Part shown: positions 45,280 through 53,406 of the stretch, in pieces | Numbering within the stretch: the stretch's first letter is position 1 | Layout: every line of letters begins with the position of its first letter | Assembly (NCBI RefSeq): GCF_963666145.1 | Contig: NZ_OY762614.1 | Location: 2,966,501 to 3,030,500, forward strand | From: an uncultured Desulfobacter sp. | GTDB taxonomy: Bacteria > Desulfobacterota > Desulfobacteria > Desulfobacterales > Desulfobacteraceae | Reading direction: 5' to 3' | DNA length: 64,000 bases | Notes under the pieces: generated by a model | What the model was told of the DNA's origin: nothing | The model's database searches: none | Seen by the model: only the letters and a program-made list of their open reading frames with translations | Made by a program: the position numbers and the translations under genes

Positions 45280-47631
45280 TCACCCCTTGGCTTTTGTTGG
45301 TTGTTGCAAGGCAGCCGCCGCCATGGCCTGACCCAGGGCAATACCTCCGTCCCCGCAGGGAACAATGCTGTGGGTATAGGCCTTTAAGCCCTTTGCTTTA
45401 AGCATGTGACTGATCTGGGAGAAAATCGTATCATTATTAAATACCCCGCCGGAAAGCACAACGCGGTCAAGGCCGGTTTCCTGACTGACCTTTGCGACGG
45501 CCTCCGCCATCATACAAGATAGTGTCAGATGAAACCGGGCTGCAATTTTGCCCAGGGGTACGCCTTTTCTGAGGTCCTCCACCATCTGTCTCACCCCGGA
45601 AGCGATGCTTATAATCCGGCAACCGTCATCCCCTGGTGTGATGTCAAATGCGTAAGCCGTGTTTGCCGATACGTTTGGATCTGCCGCCGCTTCCAGGGCT
45701 ATGGCGGCCTGGCTGTCGTAGGAAATTTCATGGCAGATCATTAACAAGGCGGACACAGCATCAAACAGACGGCCTGTGCTGGATGTCAACGGGCTGTTTA
45801 TCTGCCGGTCCATCATCTGAATCAAAAATGCAAGCTTGGATTTGTCCAGAGATCGGACAAAGGGGATATCCAGTTCCATGATTTCTGATCCGAATACCTT
45901 GTATAACAGGGCAACCGCCATGCGCCAGGGCGACGTCACCGCCGCATCCCCGCCCGGCATAGGCAGGTAGTTCAGATGGGCCCGGCGTTCAAACCCCGCA
46001 TAGGTACAGGTCAGAACTTCACCTCCCCAGATATGGCCGTCCGTACCCAGGCCGGTACCGTCCAACGTCAGGGCAAGCACCTCGCCGTCCAGGTTATTTT
46101 CCGCCATACACGACAGGGCGTGGGCATGGTGGTGCTGGACCCCTATGAGGGGCAGTCCTTGCTCTCCAAGCTTTTTTGCAAACTGTGTGGAAAAATATCC
46201 CGGGTGAAGGTCGTGGGCCACACACCCCGGCCGGATATCCAGGATTTTCTGCATATGGGTGATGGTTTCTTGGTAAAAATTCCGGACCTGAATTGATTCA
46301 AGATCTCCGATGTGGGGGCTTAAAAAGGCGTACCTATCCCGGGTCAAACAGATGGTTGATTTCATACCGGCACCGCAGCCAAGGATGTTGGCAAGTTTTT
46401 CATCTTTCGGCGGGGTGATATCCACAGGCAGTGGGGCATACCCCCTGGACCGGCGCAGAAACCGCAATTTTTCCTGCTGGATTCTGGCAATGGAGTCATC
46501 GGCTCTGAAGTAGATATCCCTGTCGTGGAGCAGAAAATAATCGGCAATATGGGAAAAGGCATCCAGGGCGTCGGCATTGTCAATGGACAGCGGTTCGCCG
46601 GACCGGTTTCCCGAAGTCATGATCAGGATATCAGGGCCTTTGTCCAAGAGCAGATAGTGCAACGGCGTGTAGGGCAGCATGATGCCCAGACACAGATTGC
46701 CCGGTGCCAGATTCTCGGCCAGTCCCATGCCTTCAGATTGGGCAGGATCCTTTTTTTTCAACAATACAATGGGCCGGTGATAGGATAAAAGCAGCTCTTT
46801 TTCAGCGGAACCCATGTGAACATGGTCAAACAGGGGTGAATCCCAGGCCGCCATCAGGGCAAAGGGTTTATGCGGTCGGTTTTTTCTGTGCCGCAGCAGA
46901 TCCACCGCTGCTGAATTGGCCGCATCCACAGCCAGGTGAAACCCGCCAAGCCCCTTGACCGCAACGATTTTTCCCTGCCCGAGCATTCGGGCCGCAATAA
47001 CTATGGCCTGGACCGGATCATTGCCGTCCACCCGTTTGCCCGTATTATCCGTCAAAAACACCTGGGGGCCGCAAACCGGGCAGGCATTGGGCTGGGCATG
47101 AAATCGCCGGTTTAACGGGTCTTCATACTCCTTGAGGCAGTCCGGGCACATGGTAAAGGATTTCATGGATGTTTTGGGCCGGTCATAGGGAATATCCTGG
47201 ATAATGGTGTATCTTGGCCCGCAATTGGTGCAATTAATAAAGGGATATTCAAACCGGCGATCCGCCGGGTCCTGCATCTCTTTGAGGCAATCGGGACACA
47301 CCCCGACATCCGGGGATATCAAGGCGGATCGGATCCGGGCCGCCCGGCTTTTAACGATCGTAAAATCCGTCAGATCCAAAGGGGGCGTATTTGTTGCAAC
47401 AATCTGTGAAATTTGTGACAACGGCGGTTTTTTTTCAGGAATGTCCAGGAGAAACGCATCCATATCCGCTGGTGCCCCCTGGACGAAAAGCGCCACACCC
47501 GAAGCGGTATTGGAGACATGGCCGCAAAGATGATGCCGATGGGCCAACCCAAATAAAAAAGGGCGGAATCCAACACCCTGGACCACCCCTGATATACTAA
47601 CCTTTTTTGCCGACAGACCCGAAGAACCCAT
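45280..47631 (-). CDS. hypF: carbamoyltransferase HypF
   Basis: Makes carbamoyl-adenylate from carbamoyl phosphate and ATP and passes the carbamoyl group to HypE. The 783 residues hold, in order: an acylphosphatase domain (GVVQGVGFRPFLFGLA), paired zinc fingers (CPDCLKEM, CTNCG, CPDCLKEY, CPVCG), a YrdC-like domain (AVKGLGGFHLAVDA), and a Kae1-like carbamoyltransferase domain (VQHHHAHALSCMAEN, LSGGVFNN). Length is typical. It starts 8 bases behind hypC. Confidence 0.96.
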   Translation of the reverse strand: MGSSGLSAKKVSISGVVQGVGFRPFLFGLAHRHHLCGHVSNTASGVALFVQGAPADMDAFLLDIPEKKPPLSQISQIVATNTPPLDLTDFTIVKSRAARIRSALISPDVGVCPDCLKEMQDPADRRFEYPFINCTNCGPRYTIIQDIPYDRPKTSMKSFTMCPDCLKEYEDPLNRRFHAQPNACPVCGPQVFLTDNTGKRVDGNDPVQAIVIAARMLGQGKIVAVKGLGGFHLAVDAANSAAVDLLRHRKNRPHKPFALMAAWDSPLFDHVHMGSAEKELLLSYHRPIVLLKKKDPAQSEGMGLAENLAPGNLCLGIMLPYTPLHYLLLDKGPDILIMTSGNRSGEPLSIDNADALDAFSHIADYFLLHDRDIYFRADDSIARIQQEKLRFLRRSRGYAPLPVDITPPKDEKLANILGCGAGMKSTICLTRDRYAFLSPHIGDLESIQVRNFYQETITHMQKILDIRPGCVAHDLHPGYFSTQFAKKLGEQGLPLIGVQHHHAHALSCMAENNLDGEVLALTLDGTGLGTDGHIWGGEVLTCTYAGFERRAHLNYLPMPGGDAAVTSPWRMAVALLYKVFGSEIMELDIPFVRSLDKSKLAFLIQMMDRQINSPLTSSTGRLFDAVSALLMICHEISYDSQAAIALEAAADPNVSANTAYAFDITPGDDGCRIISIASGVRQMVEDLRKGVPLGKIAARFHLTLSCMMAEAVAKVSQETGLDRVVLSGGVFNNDTIFSQISHMLKAKGLKAYTHSIVPCGDGGIALGQAMAAAALQQPTKAKG

Positions 47632-47639
47632 TTAAAATG

Positions 47640-47870
47640 TCAGGCCTGGCCGCCACCCAGTTCAAGTATCTTGCGCATGTCTGCAATGGTTTGCAAGGCC
47701 GCTTCTTCATCCACCTTTGAAATGGCAAATCCGGCATGGATAATAACATAATCCCCAATCCCGGCATCTTCGAGGAGCATCAGACTGGCCTCCCGGACCA
47801 CTCCGTCCACTTCCACCTTTGCCAGGGCATCGTTGATTTCAATAATTTTTGAAGGTACAGCTAAACACAT
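47640..47870 (-). CDS. hypC: hydrogenase maturation chaperone HypC
   Basis: A 76-residue chaperone that starts MCLAVPSKIIEI with the essential Cys2, and transfers the iron centre from HypD to the hydrogenase large subunit. It is first in a hypCFDE run on the minus strand. HypA and HypB, needed for nickel insertion, are absent from the window and must be encoded elsewhere. Confidence 0.94.
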   Translation of the reverse strand: MCLAVPSKIIEINDALAKVEVDGVVREASLMLLEDAGIGDYVIIHAGFAISKVDEEAALQTIADMRKILELGGGQA

Positions 47871-48112
47871 AGGTTTTAATTTCCATCCTCTTGTTTTTAT
47901 TTTAAATCATTAAAGCCAGTATATCATTAAGTCGCCTTGTGAACAAACCCAATTCGTTTTATTTAAGCACGGCGTGTTATGAATATTGCCGACCGGGGGA
48001 AGATGAATTTAGAAATATATTCAACACTATCATTATTGCCGTGAAAAGTCTTTAAACTTCAACGGCGCTTTACGCAAAATTTTTAGACGCGGTTTATGCA
48101 AAGTCGGGTACG

Positions 48113-48397
48113 CTACCAATTGAGAAGTTCGTTTATCTCCTCTTCGGTGAGCAGGTTTGTAAGATCTTGCCTCCGGCGGTCCCCGTTCTTTCTTCGTTCC
48201 TGCTTTCTGCGGTCAACGCCGAGGCGTGCGTTGGTAATTGAGCGCAACCATTCAAAAAAGGAGCGTCGCTGTTTACTTGAGCTGTTGCGAAAATCATGTC
48301 GACGTTCAGCCCCGCAGCGTCTGTCTTTGTTACTGCGCCGGTTGTGATTGTTTTGGCGCCGGTCATGGGGATATGGGATTTTGGGCGGGCTCGTCAT
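48113..48397 (-). CDS. small Arg-rich protein of unknown function
   Basis: A 94-residue basic, asparagine- and arginine-rich protein containing RRSFFEWLRSITNARLGVDRR (in two parts) and RRKNGDRRRQD, followed by an acidic helix EEEINELLNW. No family is recognised. The strong R/N bias with ordered ends suggests an expressed protein that binds nucleic acid or an anionic surface, but this is inference. It sits alone between hypC and a divergent radical SAM gene. Confidence 0.55.
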   Translation of the reverse strand: MTSPPKIPYPHDRRQNNHNRRSNKDRRCGAERRHDFRNSSSKQRRSFFEWLRSITNARLGVDRRKQERRKNGDRRRQDLTNLLTEEEINELLNW

Positions 48398-48607
48398 GTC
48401 TCACATTACTCTCTTTTTTATCTGCCTTTTTCTTATCGGGGCCGGGGCCTTTCCTGGGACAATGTTTTGTAAACCGGCTGCACTATAGTCCCGGCTGATT
48501 TTTCCCGAGACTTCAATAGGACAGGAATTTACTTTTTGTCAACCCAAATATAAAACACGTCCAGAAGATTGTGATCCCGGCACCATTCTGATATATCCTG
48601 ATTTATC

Positions 48608-49894
48608 ATGGCATATATTAATAAACAGATGCTCACGGCTGTTGTGGCTGATGAACACGGAAATATTTTTGAATTGGATGGATATGCAGCGGCAGGCATG
48701 TCCGGAGATGAGTTTTTCATTTTGACAAAATCCGGGACCTGTCCCATGCCCCACGGCAGTGAACTGATGATGCTGCCGGACAGAGCCCCCATTGTGTTCA
48801 ACCTGGTCTCCGACCAGTTTGAAATTCTTGACACCAATCCGTTTGAGCCTGACCAGCGCATTTATCCGGTTGGGGTGTTCAACTCCCCGGGGTACGTGAA
48901 TCAGCATTTTTGTGCCTACGATGACACCGGAATAGAGACGCCCCTGCCCCTGTTTTCCTATGGTGCCGTGGGGTTTGGAAAAAATGATTTCAGATCGGCC
49001 GCCCTTCAGGTGGATGACGAACCCCGGCAGGATCTGCGGTTGATGCCCATTGACCAGGTTCAAAAAGGGGTCGATAAATTCAGAAAAAAATATCCGGCCA
49101 ACCGGCTGATGCGCCACCTGGAAAAATGTGCCCTGGAGTACGGGTGTCCTGCCGGTAAAAATTTTTTTCTGGGTCGGTATGAAGCCCCCCTGCCGACCTC
49201 CGTGGTCTGTAACGCCCGGTGCCTTGGATGCATTTCCCTTCAAACGGAAAATAATTTGTGCGCCTGCCAGGACAGAATCGCGTTTATCCCCGATCCCGAA
49301 GAGATCGCAGGTGTTGCCCTGGAACATATCCTGAAAGTGGAAAAGGCTGTGGTCAGTTTCGGCCAGGGGTGTGAGGGGGAACCGTTAACCTCGGCGGATG
49401 CCATTGAACAGGCCATTGTTTTGATTCGGGAAAAAACCGATCAGGGCACCATTAACCTGAACACCAATGCAAGTTTACCCGACCGGGTGGAACGGTTGTG
49501 CAACGCAGGGCTCGACAGCATGCGCGTGAGTATGAATTCGGTACGCAAGGAATGTTACACCACCTATTTTCGTCCCAGGTCTTATTCTTTTGAAGATGTG
49601 GTGGACAGTATAAAAAGAGCCAGGGCAAAGGGCCGTTTTGTGGCAATCAATTACCTGAACTGCCCGGGTTTTACCGATTGCCAAATGGAAAAGCAGGCGC
49701 TTATGGATTTTATCCGGGAAACGGACATCAACATGATCCAGTGGCGCAATCTTAATTTTGATCCCCGGAACTATATCCGCATCATGGAAAATGCCGCACC
49801 CGGCGGTGCCCCCACCGGCATGGCAAACCTCATAAAAGACCTAAGCCAAGTATTTCCCCATCTCATCCACGGCTATTTCAATCCACCCCGATAA
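48608..49894 (+). CDS. radical SAM protein with N-terminal extension
   Basis: 428 residues. The first ~195 residues have no domain I know; they include FELDGYAAAGMSGDEFFILTKSG, a short-chain-like beta domain. The radical SAM cluster motif CNARCLGC (CxxxCxxC) is at about residues 199-206. Further family segments are SFGQGCEGEPL, NLNTNASLP, MRVSMNSVRKECY and QWRNLNFDP. The EGEPL and NTNAS motifs place it near SPASM/Pyruvate-lyase-activase-like enzymes, but no substrate is clear. Its downstream neighbour is a P-loop ATPase. Confidence 0.75.
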   Translation: MAYINKQMLTAVVADEHGNIFELDGYAAAGMSGDEFFILTKSGTCPMPHGSELMMLPDRAPIVFNLVSDQFEILDTNPFEPDQRIYPVGVFNSPGYVNQHFCAYDDTGIETPLPLFSYGAVGFGKNDFRSAALQVDDEPRQDLRLMPIDQVQKGVDKFRKKYPANRLMRHLEKCALEYGCPAGKNFFLGRYEAPLPTSVVCNARCLGCISLQTENNLCACQDRIAFIPDPEEIAGVALEHILKVEKAVVSFGQGCEGEPLTSADAIEQAIVLIREKTDQGTINLNTNASLPDRVERLCNAGLDSMRVSMNSVRKECYTTYFRPRSYSFEDVVDSIKRARAKGRFVAINYLNCPGFTDCQMEKQALMDFIRETDINMIQWRNLNFDPRNYIRIMENAAPGGAPTGMANLIKDLSQVFPHLIHGYFNPPR

Positions 49895-49976
49895 TATTAT
49901 TGAAAAACCTTGCTCGATTTGATTTAATCCATAGTTTATTATTGAACGGTAGTTAACTTGTTAAGGAAAGGGCAGC

Positions 49977-50660
49977 ATGTTACCCGATATCAGCGGCATC
50001 ATTATAATAGCCGGTAATTACGGCAGCGGCAAAAGTGAGACGGCTGTTAACCTGGCAGCCGTGTCCCGGCGTGCGGGGAAAAGTGTCAAGATAACGGATC
50101 TGGATCTGGTCAACCCCTATTTCAGAAGCCGGGACGCCCAAAAGCCCCTGGAGGAGCTGGGTGTGGAAGTGGTCTTGCCCGACAAAAAATACATGCATGC
50201 GGACCTGCCGATTCTAACCCCGGGCGTGGCCGGCATGATTAGAAATCCGGCCCAGGTGACCATTTTGGATGCCGGCGGCGATGATGCCGGCGTAAGGGTG
50301 CTTGCGGCCCTGGCTGACGTGCTTGAAAAAGGTGCCGTCAAATTGCTCCAGGTGATCAATCCCTTGCGTCCCGAAACCTGCGATGTTCAAGGTTGTCTTA
50401 GAATCAAGGCCAAAATTGAAGCTGCCGCAAAATTGCCCGTCGCAGGCTTGATTTCCAATGCCAATCTCCTTGACGAAACCACCGTGGAAATTATCTATGA
50501 CGGCTACAATCTGGTGCGCCGGGTATCCGAAGCCACCGGCCTTAATATTGAATTTATAACAGCGTCCACCAGGCTTTTGCCCCAACTTGAAACGGAACGG
50601 ATCACCTGCCCCATCCTGCCCATTGACCGGTTGCTGGCACCGCCCTGGACACGCACTTAA
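49977..50660 (+). CDS. P-loop ATPase of the MinD/CobQ type
   Basis: 227-residue cytoplasmic NTPase with the deviant loop GNYGSGKSETAVNLAAV and the switch aspartates in DLDLVNPYFRSRD and LDAGGDDAGVRV. It resembles cobyrinic-acid synthase-like and ParA-like ATPases. The partner is unknown. Start has AAGGAAAG upstream. It is 21 bases before the ferredoxin subunit gene of the 2-oxoacid oxidoreductase, and probably cotranscribed, suggesting a role in assembly or regulation of that enzyme. Confidence 0.75.
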   Translation: MLPDISGIIIIAGNYGSGKSETAVNLAAVSRRAGKSVKITDLDLVNPYFRSRDAQKPLEELGVEVVLPDKKYMHADLPILTPGVAGMIRNPAQVTILDAGGDDAGVRVLAALADVLEKGAVKLLQVINPLRPETCDVQGCLRIKAKIEAAAKLPVAGLISNANLLDETTVEIIYDGYNLVRRVSEATGLNIEFITASTRLLPQLETERITCPILPIDRLLAPPWTRT

Positions 50661-50681
50661 CACCAAGGAGTACTACGTACA

Positions 50682-50900
50682 ATGGCCTATAAACACATTA
50701 TTGATGTCGAAAGGTGCAAAGGATGCGGTCTTTGTGTGCATTTCTGCCCCAAAGACGTGCTTGAGATCTCCGATAAAGTTAATGCAAAAGGGCATTTCCC
50801 GGTCTTCCAGGCCAGACCAGAGGACTGCATTTATTGCGCCATCTGCTGCACCATGTGTCCGGATGTGGCGATTAGTATAGTTGAAGAGCAGAATGCATAA
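50682..50900 (+). CDS. korD: 2-oxoacid:ferredoxin oxidoreductase, ferredoxin subunit
   Basis: 72 residues with two [4Fe-4S] motifs: CKGCGLCVHFCP and CIYCAICCTMCP. It carries electrons from the catalytic subunits. It is first in the korD-korA-korB-korC order. AAGGAG lies upstream of the ATG. Confidence 0.93.
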   Translation: MAYKHIIDVERCKGCGLCVHFCPKDVLEISDKVNAKGHFPVFQARPEDCIYCAICCTMCPDVAISIVEEQNA

Positions 50901-50933
50901 TCATTTATTTTAAGGACAGAAGGACAAGATACA

Positions 50934-52004
50934 ATGGCTAAAGTCTTAATGAAAGGCAATGAAGCAATCGGCGAAGCTGCCATCAGGGCAGGCTGTTTAA
51001 ACTATTTTGCATACCCTATCACGCCCCAGTCGGAAGTCGCCGAATACCTGAGCAAACGCCTGCCCGAAGTGGGCGGTGTGTTCCTCCAGGGCGAAAGTGA
51101 AGTGGCCGTAGGATATATGATTTTTGGTGCTTCGGGTGCCGGAGAGCGTGTCATGACCACATCATCGTCTCCCGGCATCAGTCTGATGAGCGAAGCAATT
51201 TCCTATATTGCCGGGGCGGAATGTCCGGCCGTATTTGTCAATATCATGAGAGGCGGTCCCGGATTGGGCGGGATTCTTCCGTCCCAGGGCGATTATTTCC
51301 AGGCAACCAAGGGCGGTGGCCACGGTGATTATCATCTGATGGTCCTGGCACCGGACGGCGTTCAGGAAGCTGTCGAAATGACCATGCAGGCATTTACCCT
51401 GGCTGAGAAATACAGAAATCCTGTCATGATCATGGGTGACGGCATGATCGGCCAGATGATGGAACCTGTTGAATTCTCCGATAATTTGAAAACCGAACCC
51501 TCCAACAAGGATGCCTGGGCCTCCAACGGCATGTCCACCCGGAAAAGCGACAAACCGAACCTGGTGAAATCCCTGTTCCTGGACCCCACTGAACTGAACC
51601 AGCACAACCTGAACCTCAAAGCCAAATACACCCAGATGAAAAAAGAGGATGTTCAGTACGAATTGTACAATGCAGACGGGGACTATCAGGTGCTGCTGGC
51701 AAGCTACGGCACCATGAGCCGGGTATGCCGCACCGCCATTGACATGCTCAAGGCCGAAGGCATTGAGGCGGCCATGTTCCGGCCCAAGACCTTGTTTCCC
51801 TTTCCGGAAAAACAGGTCTATGATGCCGCTGTCAAAGAGAGCTGTAAATGCGTTATCAGCATTGAAATGAGCATGGGCCAGATGGTGGAAGATGTCCAGC
51901 GTTGCGTCATGGGCAAAAAGCCGGTGGAGTTTTACGGGGAGTGCGGCGGAGAAATTCCGTCACCTGAAAAAATCATCGAAATCGTAAAAGAGCTGATCGG
52001 GTAA
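50934..52004 (+). CDS. korA: 2-oxoacid:ferredoxin oxidoreductase, alpha subunit
   Basis: 356 residues of the POR N-terminal-domain type: KGNEAIGEAAIRAGC, FAYPITPQSEVAEYL and MTTSSSPGISLMSEA. The C-terminal part (VLLASYGTMSRVCRTAID, AMFRPKTLFPFP) is the transketolase-like C-terminal domain. In the four-subunit format this fits 2-oxoglutarate:ferredoxin oxidoreductase, a TCA-cycle step in Desulfobacter. Branched-chain 2-oxoacid specificity cannot be excluded from sequence alone. Confidence 0.9.
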   Translation: MAKVLMKGNEAIGEAAIRAGCLNYFAYPITPQSEVAEYLSKRLPEVGGVFLQGESEVAVGYMIFGASGAGERVMTTSSSPGISLMSEAISYIAGAECPAVFVNIMRGGPGLGGILPSQGDYFQATKGGGHGDYHLMVLAPDGVQEAVEMTMQAFTLAEKYRNPVMIMGDGMIGQMMEPVEFSDNLKTEPSNKDAWASNGMSTRKSDKPNLVKSLFLDPTELNQHNLNLKAKYTQMKKEDVQYELYNADGDYQVLLASYGTMSRVCRTAIDMLKAEGIEAAMFRPKTLFPFPEKQVYDAAVKESCKCVISIEMSMGQMVEDVQRCVMGKKPVEFYGECGGEIPSPEKIIEIVKELIG

Positions 52005-52026
52005 GGCGCCGGTCAAGGAGAAAATA

Positions 52027-52773
52027 ATGGGAAAAACATTTTCTAAGCCAGAGGCGTTGACAGACAATTATACCCACTATTGTCCCGGCTGCACCCACGG
52101 CATTGTCCACCGGCTGGTGGCCGAGGCCATCGACGAACTGGGCATCCGGGAAAAGACTGTGGGTATCGCCCCTGTGGGGTGCGCCGTCATGATCTACAAC
52201 TACATTGACTGTGATTTTCAGGAAGCCGCCCACGGCAGGGCGCCTGCCATGGCAACCGGCATCAAACGGGTTCGTCCGGATCTGATGGTCTTCACCTACC
52301 AGGGCGACGGCGACCTTGCCAGCATCGGTTTCGGTGAAATCATGCATGCCGCCAACCGCGGGGAGAAATTTACCGTCATTTTCATCAACAATGCCATTTA
52401 CGGCATGACCGGCGGCCAGATGGCTCCCACCACCATGCCGGGCCAGCGTGCCACCACGGCACCGGCCGGCCGTGATACGGCCCAGACCGGCATGCCCCTG
52501 CGCATGGCCAATCTGATGAGTGAAATTGTGACCCCGGGGTATGTGACCCGCCAGGCGGTGCTCAAACCCCAGATGGTCAACAAATGTAAAAAGGCGATTA
52601 AAAAGGCATTCCAGTACCAGATGGACAATACCTGTTTCAGCTTTGTGGAGGTGGTCTCCACCTGTCCCACCAACTGGGGCATGACACCCATCAACGCATT
52701 GAAATGGGCCGAAGAAACCTTGCTGCCTTACTATGAACTGGGCGATTACAAAACCCCTGAAGACGCCAATTAA
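52027..52773 (+). CDS. korB: 2-oxoacid:ferredoxin oxidoreductase, TPP-binding beta subunit
   Basis: 248 residues with the thiamine-diphosphate site GDGDLASIGFGEIMHAANR and NNAIYGMTGGQMAPT, and the early Cys motif YCPGCTHGIVHRL. It catalyses oxidative decarboxylation and passes electrons to the ferredoxin subunit. Shine-Dalgarno AAGGAG lies upstream. It follows korA by 22 bases. Confidence 0.93.
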   Translation: MGKTFSKPEALTDNYTHYCPGCTHGIVHRLVAEAIDELGIREKTVGIAPVGCAVMIYNYIDCDFQEAAHGRAPAMATGIKRVRPDLMVFTYQGDGDLASIGFGEIMHAANRGEKFTVIFINNAIYGMTGGQMAPTTMPGQRATTAPAGRDTAQTGMPLRMANLMSEIVTPGYVTRQAVLKPQMVNKCKKAIKKAFQYQMDNTCFSFVEVVSTCPTNWGMTPINALKWAEETLLPYYELGDYKTPEDAN

Positions 52774-52787
52774 ATTGGGAGAGACCC

Positions 52788-53324
52788 ATGCAGACAGAAA
52801 TTAAATTTGCAGGATTCGGCGGCCAGGGCATTCTTCTCAGTGCCAAGCTGCTGGCCTATGCCGCAATGAAGCAGGGATCCCAGGTTGCCTGGATTCCTTC
52901 CTACGGACCTGAAATGCGGGGCGGCACCGCATATTGCACCGTGGTGATCAGTGATAAACTCATTGGATCACCCATTATAAAAAATCCCACCCATCTTGTG
53001 GCCATGAACCGGCCCTCCCTGGAAAAATTTGACGACACCATCAAACCCGGCGGGATCGTATTTATAAATTCATCATTGATCCCGGTCAGAAGCCAGCGCA
53101 AGGATGTGGTCGAACTGCTGGTCCCGGCCAATGATATTGCCATTGAGGCAGGATCCGTCAGGGCTGCCAACATTGTTGCCCTGGCCGCATTTGCCGCCAA
53201 AAGCAAACTGGTGGATCTGGATCTTTTGAAAAAATGCGTCAAGGAAGAATTTGCCGCCAAGGCAAAAATTATTCCCTTGAATATGGATGCGTTTGACAGG
53301 GGTGTGGCTGCCGCCCAGGCATAG
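52788..53324 (+). CDS. korC: 2-oxoacid:ferredoxin oxidoreductase, gamma subunit
   Basis: 178 residues beginning IKFAGFGGQGILLSAKLLA, with the typical SYGPEMRGGTAYCTVVIS. It binds CoA in the active heterotetramer. It is last in the operon; a stem-loop terminator follows at 53348-53386. Confidence 0.93.
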   Translation: MQTEIKFAGFGGQGILLSAKLLAYAAMKQGSQVAWIPSYGPEMRGGTAYCTVVISDKLIGSPIIKNPTHLVAMNRPSLEKFDDTIKPGGIVFINSSLIPVRSQRKDVVELLVPANDIAIEAGSVRAANIVALAAFAAKSKLVDLDLLKKCVKEEFAAKAKIIPLNMDAFDRGVAAAQA

Positions 53325-53347
53325 CCGTAACTTCCCTTACAAATATC

Positions 53348-53386
53348 AAAGGCGGGAAAAATGCTGCATACGTTTTTCCCGCCTTT
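53348..53386. terminator. terminator between korC and the TonB receptor gene
   Basis: A perfect 14-bp stem (53348-53361 with 53373-53386) with an 11-base loop and flanking A/T runs, between convergent genes. Confidence 0.88.
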
Positions 53387-53406
53387 GTTTATGGATAAAT
53401 AAAATT

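Noticed and set aside
42619..48397. Possible hydrogenase structural genes with hypCFDE
   Set aside because: No large- or small-subunit motifs are present. Only maturation genes are here, and HypA and HypB are also absent.
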